Shown piece by piece: positions 35,140-44,337 of a DNA stretch of 64,000 nt (its first letter is position 1; every line of letters starts with the position of its first letter). Made by a program: the position numbers and the translations under genes. Origin of the DNA: an uncultured Saprospiraceae bacterium (lineage in GTDB: Bacteria; Bacteroidota; Bacteroidia; Chitinophagales; Saprospiraceae); contig CALJPQ010000023.1 of the NCBI GenBank assembly GCA_937980645.1, positions 19,475 through 83,474 of the forward strand, written 5' to 3'. Below the pieces are notes generated by a model that saw only the letters and a list, made by a program, of their open reading frames with translations, was not told the origin of the DNA and made no database searches.

Positions 35140-36180
35140 TCATATCCCCCTTGTCAGGATATCGCGTACCAGCCCAGGCCCTTCGTAGATCAGACCCGTA
35201 TACACTTGCACCAAGTCGGCGCCCGCTTGAAATTTTTCCTGCGCAGCCTGCGGCGAGTCAATGCCGCCCACGCCGATGAGCAGCGCTTCGGGGCCGAGGC
35301 GATGGCGCAGGTGCCGGATGACCTCTGTGGCGCGTTGGCGCAAGGGGGCGCCGCTGAGGCCGCCTGGGCCGATGGCTTCGAGGCGTTGGGCGTTGGTGCG
35401 CAGGCCGGAGCGCACTAAGGTGGTGTTGGTGGCGATGAGGCCGGCCAGCTGCGTATAGCGGGCGATGTCGGCGATTTCGTCCAACTGCCTGGCATCCATG
35501 TCGGGTGCAATTTTGAGCAGCAGTGGGCGGGGGGCGGGCAGGCGCTGATTAGCATTTTGAAGGCTTTCGAGCAAGTGCAGGAGCGGCTCCCGGCTTTGCA
35601 GGTCGCGCAGGCCGGGCGTGTTGGGCGAGCTGACGTTGACGGCGAAGTAGTCGGCCCAGGGCGCCAGCGTGTGGAAACACTCTAAGTAATCGTCGGCGGC
35701 CTGTTCGTTGGGGGTGTCCTTGTTTTTGCCGATGTTCGCACCAATGACGGGGCGTGGTCCGGCGTGCGCTTGTTCGCGCCAGCGTCGGAGGCGTTGGGCC
35801 AAAGCCTGGGCGCCGTCGTTGTTGAAGCCCATGCGGTTGATAAGCGCGCGGTCGGCCGACAGGCGAAACAGGCGCGGGTGCGGGTTGCCCGGCTGCGGAC
35901 GCGGCGTTACGGTGCCCACTTCGAGGAAGCCAAAACCGAGACAGGCCAGGGCTTCCAGGTGGCGGCCGTCTTTGTCGAAGCCAGCCGCCAGCCCAACCGG
36001 GTTGGGAAACGTCAGACCCATATAGCGCCGTTCCAAATCGGGCGACTGCGCGCTGAATGTCCTTTGCAACATCCAGCGCAAGGGTGGGACGGCCGCCAAG
36101 CCTTTGAGCAGGGCCATAGCCGTGTGGTGGGCCCGTTCGGGCGGCAGGGCAAACAGCAGTGGGCGGAGCAGCGCGTACAT
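35140..36180 (-). CDS. pyrD: Dihydroorotate dehydrogenase (quinone), class 2
   Basis: 346 residues. Oxidises dihydroorotate to orotate in pyrimidine synthesis, passing electrons to quinone. N-terminal amphipathic helices (MYALLRPLLFALPPERAHHTAMALLKGL) are the class 2 membrane contact. Then LTFPNPVGLAAGFDKDG, NRMGFNNDGA, NVSSPNTPGLRDLQ with the catalytic Ser, LLKIAPDMD, and GVGGIDSPQAAQEKFQAGADLVQVYTGLIYEGP. The start at ATG 36180 is the class 2 N-terminus; the longer frame overlaps glyA. Follows glyA by 14 bp. Confidence 0.95.
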   Translation of the reverse strand: MYALLRPLLFALPPERAHHTAMALLKGLAAVPPLRWMLQRTFSAQSPDLERRYMGLTFPNPVGLAAGFDKDGRHLEALACLGFGFLEVGTVTPRPQPGNPHPRLFRLSADRALINRMGFNNDGAQALAQRLRRWREQAHAGPRPVIGANIGKNKDTPNEQAADDYLECFHTLAPWADYFAVNVSSPNTPGLRDLQSREPLLHLLESLQNANQRLPAPRPLLLKIAPDMDARQLDEIADIARYTQLAGLIATNTTLVRSGLRTNAQRLEAIGPGGLSGAPLRQRATEVIRHLRHRLGPEALLIGVGGIDSPQAAQEKFQAGADLVQVYTGLIYEGPGLVRDILTRGI

Positions 36181-36194
36181 GCGGGCAATGGGTG

Positions 36195-37460
36195 TCAGGC
36201 GTAGAGCGGGAAGCGCTGCATAAAGGCATTGACGGCCTGGCGCACAGCGGCGTGGTGGGCGCTGTCGTCGGGGCGCGAGAGCACGGAGTCTATCCATTCG
36301 ACCACCTGGCGGCAGTCGTCTTCACGCAGGCCGCGCGTGGTGATGGCTGCAGTGCCCACGCGGATGCCGGAGGTGGTGGCCGGCGGCTGAGGGTCGTAGG
36401 GGATCATGTTCTTGTTCACCGTGATGTCGGCAGCGCCCAGGGCGTTTTCGGCGACCTTGCCGGTGATGCCTTTCGGACGCAAGTCTATGAGCATCAGGTG
36501 GTTGTCGGTGCCGCCGGAGACGATACGGTAGCCGCGCCGATTAAATTCGTCGGCCATCGCCTGAGCATTGCGCACCACTTGCCGGGCGTACTCTTTGAAC
36601 GACGGCTGCAGGATTTCGCCAAAGGCCACTGCTTTGGCCGCGATGACGTGCTCTAGTGGACCGCCCTGCATACCCGGGAAGACGCCGCTGTCTAAGATGC
36701 TCGACATATAGATAGGCGCACCCTTTTTGGTGGTGCGGCCCCAGGGGTTCTCAAAGTCGCGTCCCATGAGGATGATGCCGCCGCGGGGGCCGCGCAGGGT
36801 TTTGTGCGTCGTGCTGGTGATGATGTGGCAGTGTGGCACGGGGTTGTTGAGCAGGCCGGCAGCGATGAGGCCAGCCGGGTGAGCGATGTCGGCCAGCAGC
36901 AGGGCGCCCACCGAGTCAGCTATCTGGCGGAAGCGAGCGTAGTCCCAGTCGCGCGAATAGGCTGAAGCCCCGCAGATGATGAGCTTAGGGCGCTCGCGGT
37001 GTGCGATTTCGGCCACCTTGTCCATGTCAATGCGGCCACTATCCTCTTCCACGCCGTAAAACGACGGTGTATAGACCTTGCCCGAGTAATTGACCGAAGA
37101 GCCGTGGCTCAAGTGGCCACCATGGGCCAGATTGAAGCCCAGGATTTTATCGTGCGGCTGCAGGCAGGCCAGGAAAACCGCTGCATTGGCCTGCGCCCCC
37201 GAATGCGGCTGCACGTTGGCCCAGGCAGCGCCGAAGATTTCCTTCAGGCGGTCAATGGCCAGCTGCTCCACTTCATCCACCACCTCGCAGCCACCGTAGT
37301 AGCGCTTACCCGGGTAGCCTTCGGCGTACTTATTCGTCAGGCAAGAGCCCATGGCCTGCATGACGGCCAGACTGGTGAAATTCTCGGAAGCAATGAGCTC
37401 CAAACCGCGGCGCTGCCGCTCTAACTCTTTCTGAATGAGGCTGAAAACGATGTCGGACAT
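36195..37460 (-). CDS. glyA: Serine hydroxymethyltransferase
   Basis: 421 residues, PLP enzyme converting serine plus THF into glycine and methylene-[43 protein letters not shown] is the family N-terminus; [15 protein letters not shown] carries the PLP lysine; [23 protein letters not shown] sequence follows. The start at 37460 ([16 protein letters not shown]) is the conserved one. CAACTTTG at 37509-37516 (minus) is a -7 box with one mismatch. Its product methylene-THF is the PanB cosubstrate. Confidence 0.97.
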   Translation of the reverse strand: MSDIVFSLIQKELERQRRGLELIASENFTSLAVMQAMGSCLTNKYAEGYPGKRYYGGCEVVDEVEQLAIDRLKEIFGAAWANVQPHSGAQANAAVFLACLQPHDKILGFNLAHGGHLSHGSSVNYSGKVYTPSFYGVEEDSGRIDMDKVAEIAHRERPKLIICGASAYSRDWDYARFRQIADSVGALLLADIAHPAGLIAAGLLNNPVPHCHIITSTTHKTLRGPRGGIILMGRDFENPWGRTTKKGAPIYMSSILDSGVFPGMQGGPLEHVIAAKAVAFGEILQPSFKEYARQVVRNAQAMADEFNRRGYRIVSGGTDNHLMLIDLRPKGITGKVAENALGAADITVNKNMIPYDPQPPATTSGIRVGTAAITTRGLREDDCRQVVEWIDSVLSRPDDSAHHAAVRQAVNAFMQRFPLYA

Positions 37461-37630
37461 GGAAGGGCGTTTTTTGAAAAAATGCTCACCCAAACAGGCT
37501 GGGCGGCGCAAAGTTGCGCAAAAGAACGGGATGTCATCGCCTTTGCCTTTCTCGAGGGGGAGTCCGCCTTTTGGTGGCTTTGAGTGCTGTGCCCTTCGAC
37601 GTTGGCAGAAAAGACGGGACATTAGCCAAC

Positions 37631-37673
37631 AAAAAGAAAAAACCGCCCCAACACACACGGCGCCAGGGCGGCA
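37631..37673 (-). terminator. Rho-independent terminator after the giant surface gene
   Basis: On the minus strand CCGCCC...GGGGCGG closes a hairpin with a GC-rich loop, followed by TTTTTTCTTTTTG. It lies 23 bp past the stop of the 1958-residue gene. Confidence 0.8.
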
Positions 37674-37695
37674 GTATTCTCATGGTCGGCCGATG

Positions 37696-40600
37696 TTATT
37701 GTTTCACAAAGCGCGACACACCCACTACCCTACCTTCGTGCACGGCCTGCACGACGTAGAAGCCGGCGGGCAACCCATAGGCTTGCACCTGCTGGCGTTC
37801 GTTGCCCGCAAGGGCATCTATCTCCAGCAAAAGCCGCCCAGTCGGATCGGCGATGCGCAACGTCATGCCCGCTGGCGCCGGTGCGGGCAGTTCGAGGGTG
37901 AAGTGGCCGGGGGTGGGGTTGGGGTAGAGGCGCATAGGCCGAGTTGCCCAGATGTCTTTGACGTTTACGAGGGCCACAGAGCCAACCTTCTCGAAGCAGA
38001 ACAGCCCTGTTGTCAGGTCCTTTTCAATGGCTAAGTATGTAATGGTGTAAGGGCCGCTTGTGTTGTAGGTGTGTGTTATGCTACTGCCTCCCTGGAAGGG
38101 CCCTTGCTGTATCGGGCTACCATCGCCCCAGTTGATCCAGTCAATATAGTCGCACGATAGCAGCGTATTACTGATGGTAAACTGATACGTCCCGGCGCTC
38201 GCAGTAATGCTGACGGCATTGTTGATGCGATTGGAGAACGCTGTGAAGTCTTTGCAGCACGAGTCGGGGCAGACATCTTTGCGGAAGCAGACGTCGTCAA
38301 TGGCCAAGTAAACACCGCCGTCGGTCTGGTCGTCGCGCGTGAAGAAGATATGGGTAATGCCTGTAGCCGGTAAGATGTTGGCATTAAATAGAAAGGTAAT
38401 CTTCTGCGCTGGATTGAGGAAGTTGTTGTTGCAGGTGGGCGGGATGGTATGGCTTCCCAACAGTACAGTAGCTCCAGGTGGATAAAGATTTAGGTTGCTC
38501 GGGTTAGCTCCGTCAATGGGCTGCGGCGCACTGGCCAAGCCATTAGGTGCATAGACTCCATAAGCACTCAAGATAGGGGTGCCGAAATAGAAGCCTGTGC
38601 AAGCGATTTTGAATTCCAGCTCGTAGCAACCCGAACTCTGCGGGATGGTCTGCTGCAATTCGTTCATGATGCCTTCGCGCCAGACGCGCTGAGTGCCCTG
38701 CTTACGGCACCACATAGCACCAAACTTACCCTGAGATGCCGGTACAGGCATAGTGCCCGGTGGCCCCATGCCAGGGGTTGTGCTGTAATAGTCGCCCGTG
38801 CTGCCTCCCGTCCAGATACCACACCAGCAAAGAGCATTGCAGATATCCTGGTCGAGTGAGGTGGGCGTTCCTACCTCAAAGTCGCCGTTTTTGACAAAAT
38901 TGAATGGACACCAGGAGTCAGCGCAAGACAGGAAAATGGTCTTACGAACTGCTACATCAAAACATATCTGGCCTGTGATGGGATCACGCTCGATAGCGGC
39001 ATAGCTCACTACATAGGCACCGCTCGAGGCGTAAGTGTGCATCAGCATCGTATTGGCTCCGAATGGACCATTCACGACTGGACTGCCATCGCCCCAATTG
39101 ACCCATAGCAGCGAATCGCATACAGGCAATGCTCCGATAGTAAGTGTTGCTTTGCAGTTGGCATTGTCCACGCTAATAGAGACATGGCTTTGGAGGTGAG
39201 CTAAGAAGTTTTGATAGTCTTTGCAGCAGTCGGCCGGATAGTGGAACGTCAGTGTGCAGGGGCACAATTTGCTATCGCAATGCCCTGCAAGGGTCAGTTG
39301 GTAAGTGCCGGGGATGGTGAAAGTGCTGGCCACAATAGGCAGATTAGCAATGGGCACGCCATTAGCCGAGAGGGTAGTAAAGCCCGGTGGGCCGGTCAGC
39401 ACATAATCCACCGTTGGCGGTTTGGCGCAGTTGCCATGACAGGAGAAGGAAGGTATGAACTGAAACGGCAAATCGTTGGGCACGAAAAGCACATCGCCAC
39501 AGTTTTTCTCAAGCAGCGGCCCCTTACCGATGCTATACAGGAAGGAATAAGGCCCGCAATCACAATTATTGGTGCAATTACCGAAAGTAACGGTAGTTGT
39601 GCTATACGGGTTGACGGTTACAGGCGTGCTGCCTCCGGCAGGATTGGAGGGTACCCATCCTGTTTGGAGTGTTTCGGAGATGGTGTATATGCCTGGTGTC
39701 AGGCCTGTGAAGCAGACCTGGCCCTGCTGGTGCGTGGTACCGGATTGGCTCGCGCCGCCTCCAACGAGCTGGAAAAGCCAGTTGGGCAACCCTGGCTCGC
39801 TCGAAGTCCACGCATTGGCGGTGATGTTCCAGGTACTGTCGCAATTGCGGTCATGGTATTTGGTTACACACAGATTACCTCGCGGTGGGCTGCAGCAGGT
39901 ATCGTGTTCTAAATGAGGACCGCTTACCGTACCGTACAGATTAACACCCATCGGCCCGCCGCTGACATTCCAGTGGGAAATGCGCAAGGCATATCTACCT
40001 GGCTGGAGTGGTTCGATAGTATTAACCACCAAAGGTTGCGTGAAATTCGTTACGGCATTCAGGTTGGGGCAGTTGTCGGCCAGTGTTTTTTTGTGTATAA
40101 AATTGCCCGACGAGGTCTCTTCCCACAGTTCGACTTTGCCGTTGTTATCCGAATAAAAGTTGAACTGGAAATGCGCTTCTGTGCGCTCACATACACAAAA
40201 GATGCGCTGATAGACGAAGGGCGGGCACGCGCAAGTTTGCGGGCCAGAGGTGCAGTTGTCATTACCGTAATTGTTGAGCGGTACAGCCGAAATCCATGTA
40301 GAGGGCGGTGTGGCCCAGCCCAGGTAGGCGCCTACTAAGTTGGCCGGTTGAGGCGATGATACAGAGGCTGGAATGCCCGCATTGGGGGGGGCGCTGATAA
40401 GCATCCACATAGGATCATGACCACCTGGTGGCAAGTAGTTACCTGTTTGCACAGGTGTGGCTCCAGTGCTCAGGTCTATGCGATTGGCCTCACATTCAGA
40501 AGGGCAGAGCGAACATTTTTCTATGCAAAAATCATCCAAAAAAACCATCTCTGATGGGTTAGGTCCAACGTCCAGAGCAATGCCAATTCCGCTCGCGCCC

Positions 40601-43572
40601 TGCATTACGATATCGAAATCCGCCGGACTGGTAGATGTCCACTGGCCATACGAGTTGGCAGGGTACGAGATACCATTCGACAGCTGAATGGGTACACATA
40701 CCCGCGTCCAGGTGTTGCCTATGGGGGTATTCACCACAAAAGTAGCTCGTCTGGCAGCAGTGAATGGGTTACTGCCCTGATACAGGGTAATGGCATTAGT
40801 CATTGTACTTGGGTTTTGGGAGTTTCCTTTGTCGTAGCGCACGTCAAAACACAGACAATGATGGTTGAATTTTTGCGTCCAGACTCCGCTGTAATTAGAG
40901 GAGTTATTGTACATCCAACTGGGGCCTGAGTTGTCGTTCCCTTTAAGGACTTTTGAGCCAGTAATCGGGTCTGTAATTACGGAAAGGGAGCCATTCAAGG
41001 CTGTCCACGAGGCCGTGCTTCCGTTTTCAAAATCATCGAGGCAGGGAAACCTGCTGCACGCCCGGAAGCTTATATCATCAATAGCCAGATCGTTGCCAAG
41101 ATTTGCCGTTGAGAGCATCCGGATGGAAAGCGTAACTGAACCAGTAGCAGTAGCGCGGAAGGTATCGCACAGCCATTGCCACCTATCGGGAGTTTCGGGC
41201 AAAATGAGTGGCCCAGCAATCAGCGTGTTGTCCACGAAAAGCGCTACTTGAGGGTCATTATAGTCTTTGGGCGGGCGCACCAGATTGTTGAACCAAGCCG
41301 AAAAGGCGTAAGTCGTTCCGGCCGTTACATTCACCGTCTGCTGCCAGGCGATAGGGCCGCCATAGCCGTCCACGACGAGCATTCTGCCCGTGGGAGAGGA
41401 TGCTGTGTGATCTAAGCAGGCCCATTGGTTGTTGGCACTATAAATCTCGCTGGCGTTCAAGACTGAATATCGGCCCACCGGCATGGAGTTGCCCGGCGGC
41501 AGATAGATGTAACTGCTGGTAAAGCCCAGATTGCCCTGCTCAAAATCACCGTTTTGCACCAGTTCAGCCCCAGAATAGCTCCCTGGCGGGCAGCATGGCA
41601 TGGGCGAGACCGGCCGCGGACACACCACCGAAAATGCCTTCGAGCATACCACATCTCCCTGACCTACATTGTACGAGGTGGAAACCGTCATCTCGGACAT
41701 GGGTACGTTTCTTAACCTCCATTTGTGGAATACAAAATGGGTCCAATCGTCTTTTGGCGGGCTAAGCCTAACATGCTGCGAATCAATCACCAAAATATCC
41801 CAGCCGTCTGCGGGAATGATCTCCTCGAACACCCCCGCGCTGAGCGCAATATCTATCGCGCTGAAACAGTAAGCTCTGTCGTTGTAGGCTGCGAGCACAA
41901 ACTCACATGTGTCCGAATTGCCCGGAGCCTGCACCACCTCAAAGTGTACATCATCGCACGAGCACCCCGGACACACCCCAAAGCTTCGCAACTCGCTGGT
42001 ATTCCTGCCATCCACCAGGTACTCTCCGGTTATCGGTACCTTGGGCGTCCAACCGGGCAGGAGAGCTATTCTGACCAAATAAGGCATAGCCGGCAAATCA
42101 CCAAACCGATACCCACCAGCAGTATCCGTTTGCTGTACGGCAATGAGCTGGCCAGCGGTATCTAAGAGTTGCACCGTCCAACCCGACAACACGGGTTGGT
42201 TGGCATAGGGTTGGCCGCCGCATTCGCGGTAAACTGTTCCTGATATACTTACGCTGTGACAGGCGACGGCTTGCTGCCAGCCGATCAAGGTATGCTGTGA
42301 GGTGATATTCGTAGGGATGGGTATGGATGCAGACTGCAGATTGGGCCCCACAGGGCTATTGAACAGGAGGTTAGAGATAGATACCACAGGCATCGCTGTC
42401 AGCGTCATACAGGTATTCAGCTCCGGATCACTTACGGACAGGAAGGCGCATTCGCCGCCGAAGCCGTCAGGCTTAGTACGCCCATCGGCGTAGGCGACCT
42501 GAGCACTTGACACCGGCCACACAGTGCCGCCCGAGTAGGCTGTTTCGTTTTGGTGCAGGTATTTTATCCAGCGCAGCACGGGGCCGCCCGGGGCATCTAA
42601 GAAGCGCAACACGACGCCGCGCGTCAGGCCACTCACCGGCGCGCTGCCACTAACATAGATACTACTATCGGCCTGCCACACGTTGCGTACCGCTGTGAGG
42701 AGAGGTAGCTGCACCTGCCACTGGTCCAATAGATCGGCGTCAAATTTCATCAGATAGGCCGTAAAGGCTGGAAAGGTGTGGCCTATGGCCACAAAGCCAT
42801 TGCTTACAGGAGCCACATCGGCAAAAGAGAAGGACACGCCATCTGGGCCAACGCTGTTTTCAATATCGCCTGTATTTCTGCCGCGAAAGAGCACGCCGCC
42901 CATACCTGAGTTTCCACCCAAGATGAGGCTGCCATCAGGGAGCGCCCTTAAGTCTCGGGCAAACTCGTCGTCGGTGGAGCCGAACAGACCTTTGTAGATC
43001 TTCTTCCAGCCTATGACACCGGCATCGTTGAAGGTGAGTAGCACGATGTCGTCCCAGGTGGCTGGGGTGGTGCCACCTTCCCATTGGCCGCCCAGCACGT
43101 AGTAAGGAAAGGCAGGATCGTCGGGTATTGGGTTAGACACGATACGGTTGAACCAGTCGCGCCCGGGTACATCGAACGTTTGTGCTGAGAGCAGAGCACC
43201 CAAGGGCGTAACGATGGCCATTAGGCTCTGGCTGTTGGCATCGAAAGGCAAGGTGTTGCCCACCATCATCAGGTTACCCGAGGGCGTGAGCACGGCGTCG
43301 TTCCATTGCGAGGCGAGGTCCAATCGCAGTACCCACTGCAGCTGGCCCGAGCCGTTGATGCGCGCCACTGTGGCGCGGGCAAGGGCACCGGCAGTAGGTT
43401 GGTCGCGCCCGATGACATAGTAGTCGGGGCCGTGCGGGATGACTTTAGTAAAGGCGTTGTCCAACGCATTGCCATAGTGGTGCTGGAAATACTGCGCCTC
43501 AACGGCAGTGCACAGCACACAGCCCAATGCCGCACAGGCTGCGGCGCGCGTGAAGGTGGTCAGGAATGACAT
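37696..43572 (-). CDS. Giant multidomain T9SS cargo surface protein
   Basis: 1958 residues. Order: signal peptide (1-26, ending TAVEAQ); a repeat-rich N-terminal domain resembling a beta-propeller (about 28-430); a SdrD/CNA-B-like module (about 437-540, SGTVYRECGG...GYRFGDLP); CBM-like jelly rolls from about 674 (NGDFEQGNLGF) and 846 (DFENGSTASWTAL); a second SdrD-like module (about 1232-1340); two PKD-like units with WxNWGDGSP at about 1487 and 1814, the second CBM-like NGDFEVGT between them; and the T9SS type A sorting domain (about 1879-1958, LYPNPTPGHFTLELP to SRFVKQ). It would be exported by T9SS and attached to the surface, possibly as an adhesin. A LytTR-type site lies upstream at 43692-43729. 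Confidence 0.9.
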   Translation of the reverse strand: MSFLTTFTRAAACAALGCVLCTAVEAQYFQHHYGNALDNAFTKVIPHGPDYYVIGRDQPTAGALARATVARINGSGQLQWVLRLDLASQWNDAVLTPSGNLMMVGNTLPFDANSQSLMAIVTPLGALLSAQTFDVPGRDWFNRIVSNPIPDDPAFPYYVLGGQWEGGTTPATWDDIVLLTFNDAGVIGWKKIYKGLFGSTDDEFARDLRALPDGSLILGGNSGMGGVLFRGRNTGDIENSVGPDGVSFSFADVAPVSNGFVAIGHTFPAFTAYLMKFDADLLDQWQVQLPLLTAVRNVWQADSSIYVSGSAPVSGLTRGVVLRFLDAPGGPVLRWIKYLHQNETAYSGGTVWPVSSAQVAYADGRTKPDGFGGECAFLSVSDPELNTCMTLTAMPVVSISNLLFNSPVGPNLQSASIPIPTNITSQHTLIGWQQAVACHSVSISGTVYRECGGQPYANQPVLSGWTVQLLDTAGQLIAVQQTDTAGGYRFGDLPAMPYLVRIALLPGWTPKVPITGEYLVDGRNTSELRSFGVCPGCSCDDVHFEVVQAPGNSDTCEFVLAAYNDRAYCFSAIDIALSAGVFEEIIPADGWDILVIDSQHVRLSPPKDDWTHFVFHKWRLRNVPMSEMTVSTSYNVGQGDVVCSKAFSVVCPRPVSPMPCCPPGSYSGAELVQNGDFEQGNLGFTSSYIYLPPGNSMPVGRYSVLNASEIYSANNQWACLDHTASSPTGRMLVVDGYGGPIAWQQTVNVTAGTTYAFSAWFNNLVRPPKDYNDPQVALFVDNTLIAGPLILPETPDRWQWLCDTFRATATGSVTLSIRMLSTANLGNDLAIDDISFRACSRFPCLDDFENGSTASWTALNGSLSVITDPITGSKVLKGNDNSGPSWMYNNSSNYSGVWTQKFNHHCLCFDVRYDKGNSQNPSTMTNAITLYQGSNPFTAARRATFVVNTPIGNTWTRVCVPIQLSNGISYPANSYGQWTSTSPADFDIVMQGASGIGIALDVGPNPSEMVFLDDFCIEKCSLCPSECEANRIDLSTGATPVQTGNYLPPGGHDPMWMLISAPPNAGIPASVSSPQPANLVGAYLGWATPPSTWISAVPLNNYGNDNCTSGPQTCACPPFVYQRIFCVCERTEAHFQFNFYSDNNGKVELWEETSSGNFIHKKTLADNCPNLNAVTNFTQPLVVNTIEPLQPGRYALRISHWNVSGGPMGVNLYGTVSGPHLEHDTCCSPPRGNLCVTKYHDRNCDSTWNITANAWTSSEPGLPNWLFQLVGGGASQSGTTHQQGQVCFTGLTPGIYTISETLQTGWVPSNPAGGSTPVTVNPYSTTTVTFGNCTNNCDCGPYSFLYSIGKGPLLEKNCGDVLFVPNDLPFQFIPSFSCHGNCAKPPTVDYVLTGPPGFTTLSANGVPIANLPIVASTFTIPGTYQLTLAGHCDSKLCPCTLTFHYPADCCKDYQNFLAHLQSHVSISVDNANCKATLTIGALPVCDSLLWVNWGDGSPVVNGPFGANTMLMHTYASSGAYVVSYAAIERDPITGQICFDVAVRKTIFLSCADSWCPFNFVKNGDFEVGTPTSLDQDICNALCWCGIWTGGSTGDYYSTTPGMGPPGTMPVPASQGKFGAMWCRKQGTQRVWREGIMNELQQTIPQSSGCYELEFKIACTGFYFGTPILSAYGVYAPNGLASAPQPIDGANPSNLNLYPPGATVLLGSHTIPPTCNNNFLNPAQKITFLFNANILPATGITHIFFTRDDQTDGGVYLAIDDVCFRKDVCPDSCCKDFTAFSNRINNAVSITASAGTYQFTISNTLLSCDYIDWINWGDGSPIQQGPFQGGSSITHTYNTSGPYTITYLAIEKDLTTGLFCFEKVGSVALVNVKDIWATRPMRLYPNPTPGHFTLELPAPAPAGMTLRIADPTGRLLLEIDALAGNERQQVQAYGLPAGFYVVQAVHEGRVVGVSRFVKQ

Positions 43573-43624
43573 AAAAAAGGGTTTCAGGTGATGGGTGAAA
43601 TGATGTTTTCATGGTCAGGCCGGT

Positions 43625-43656
43625 CAAACCGGATAATTCATCCTTTGCTCAACAAA
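43625..43656 (-). promoter_or_regulatory. Candidate weak promoter of the giant surface gene
   Basis: On the minus strand TTTG (complement 43653-43656) is followed after 24 bp by another TTTG (complement 43625-43628), close to the usual -33/-7 spacing. The -7 half reads CCGGTTTG, lacking the TA. A weak -7 box with a site upstream suggests activator dependence. Confidence 0.4.
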
Positions 43657-43691
43657 AGTGTGGGCAGCGTGCGAGCGGTGGCGGGCCGATG

Positions 43692-43729
43692 TGCGATTCG
43701 GTCGCTTTTGGGTGATATTCGGTCAGCGG
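43692..43729 (-). promoter_or_regulatory. 38-bp direct-repeat site, copy 1 (putative LytTR operator)
   Basis: 34 of 38 bases match the site at 44290-44327. On the minus strand it holds two half-sites, GACCGAATATCACC and GACCGAATCGCA, starting 21 bp apart. LytTR regulators bind direct repeats two helical turns apart. It lies about 120 bp upstream of the giant gene start and overlaps the last codons and stop of the EAD11-like gene. Confidence 0.6.
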
Positions 43730-44235
43730 CGTCGGAAGAGTGCATTCAGGCAGCCAGGGTTTTCGCGACGAGCATGCGCTTCCAGGAAGACCACCAAGGC
43801 GTATCCGAGGCGTTGCTGCAGGATTTCCCAGGATGCCAGAGAGAGGCGTCCGCCCTCGAACTCCCGAAAACCGAGAGCATATTGAGCCTGCAACAGAAGC
43901 GCTTCGTCGGCAGCATCTGAGCAGCGCTGCAGGGCCTCTTCGATGTGCTTTTGCAAAACAAGCGCCTCTATCTCCGTTAGCGGCAGCAGCGAGGTGCCTT
44001 TTGGGGGCGGTAGCTGCTCTAAAATGGCGCTGAATACGCGGAGGTGTTCGCGCAGCCAGATATCAAAGCCGATCCGCTGGCTTTCGTAGGCGCCCTGTGT
44101 GACCTGGAGGCGTTCGCTCCATGCTTCGGCATCACGCATGTTGGCCTGTCGCACGGCGTTCAGCAAAGCTGCTGTATCGGCCTGAGCGAGCAGGCTGCGT
44201 ATATGCTGGCGTTTAGCCTCCGTCAGTACGCGCAT
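43723..44235 (-). CDS. Small protein with two EAD11-like units
   Basis: 170 residues, helical, soluble. Two halves align with each other: residues about 8-70 (IRSLLAQADTAALLNAV, then YESQRIGFDIWLREHLRVFSAILEQL) and about 80-150 (IEALVLQKHIEEALQRC, then EGGRLSLASWEILQQRLGYALVVFLE). Both follow the pattern of effector-associated domain 11, an adaptor of conflict systems. ATG 44235 is preferred to the upstream TTG at 44253. Its stop codon lies within the 38-bp site of the next gene. Function unknown; adaptor role is inference. Confidence 0.65.
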   Translation of the reverse strand: MRVLTEAKRQHIRSLLAQADTAALLNAVRQANMRDAEAWSERLQVTQGAYESQRIGFDIWLREHLRVFSAILEQLPPPKGTSLLPLTEIEALVLQKHIEEALQRCSDAADEALLLQAQYALGFREFEGGRLSLASWEILQQRLGYALVVFLEAHARRENPGCLNALFRRR

Positions 44236-44289
44236 AGGCTTGTTTTTGGACAAAAAAGCATCTACAGCGCCGTAGTCGGCCCATTCTTA

Positions 44290-44327
44290 TGCGATTCGGT
44301 CGCTATTGGGTGATATCTGGTCAACGG
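44290..44327 (-). promoter_or_regulatory. 38-bp direct-repeat site, copy 2 (putative LytTR operator)
   Basis: Second copy of the 43692 site, with four differences. On the minus strand GACCAGATATCACC and GACCGAATCGCA start 21 bp apart. It lies 55 bp upstream of the EAD11-like gene and just after the LytTR regulator gene. Confidence 0.6.
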
Positions 44328-44337
44328 GACAATCCCT

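Noticed and set aside
39211..39912. 233-codon open frame antisense to the giant T9SS gene
   Set aside because: Lies wholly inside the confident 1958-residue gene and shows no family features.
43692..44327. Direct repeats as target-site duplications of an insertion around the EAD11-like gene
   Set aside because: Repeats are 38 bp with internal half-site structure and one lies inside the gene's end; no transposase or terminal inverted repeats are seen. Operator role fits better.
44290..44327. CRISPR-like repeat
   Set aside because: Only two copies 560 bp apart, with a coding gene between, no spacers and no cas genes.
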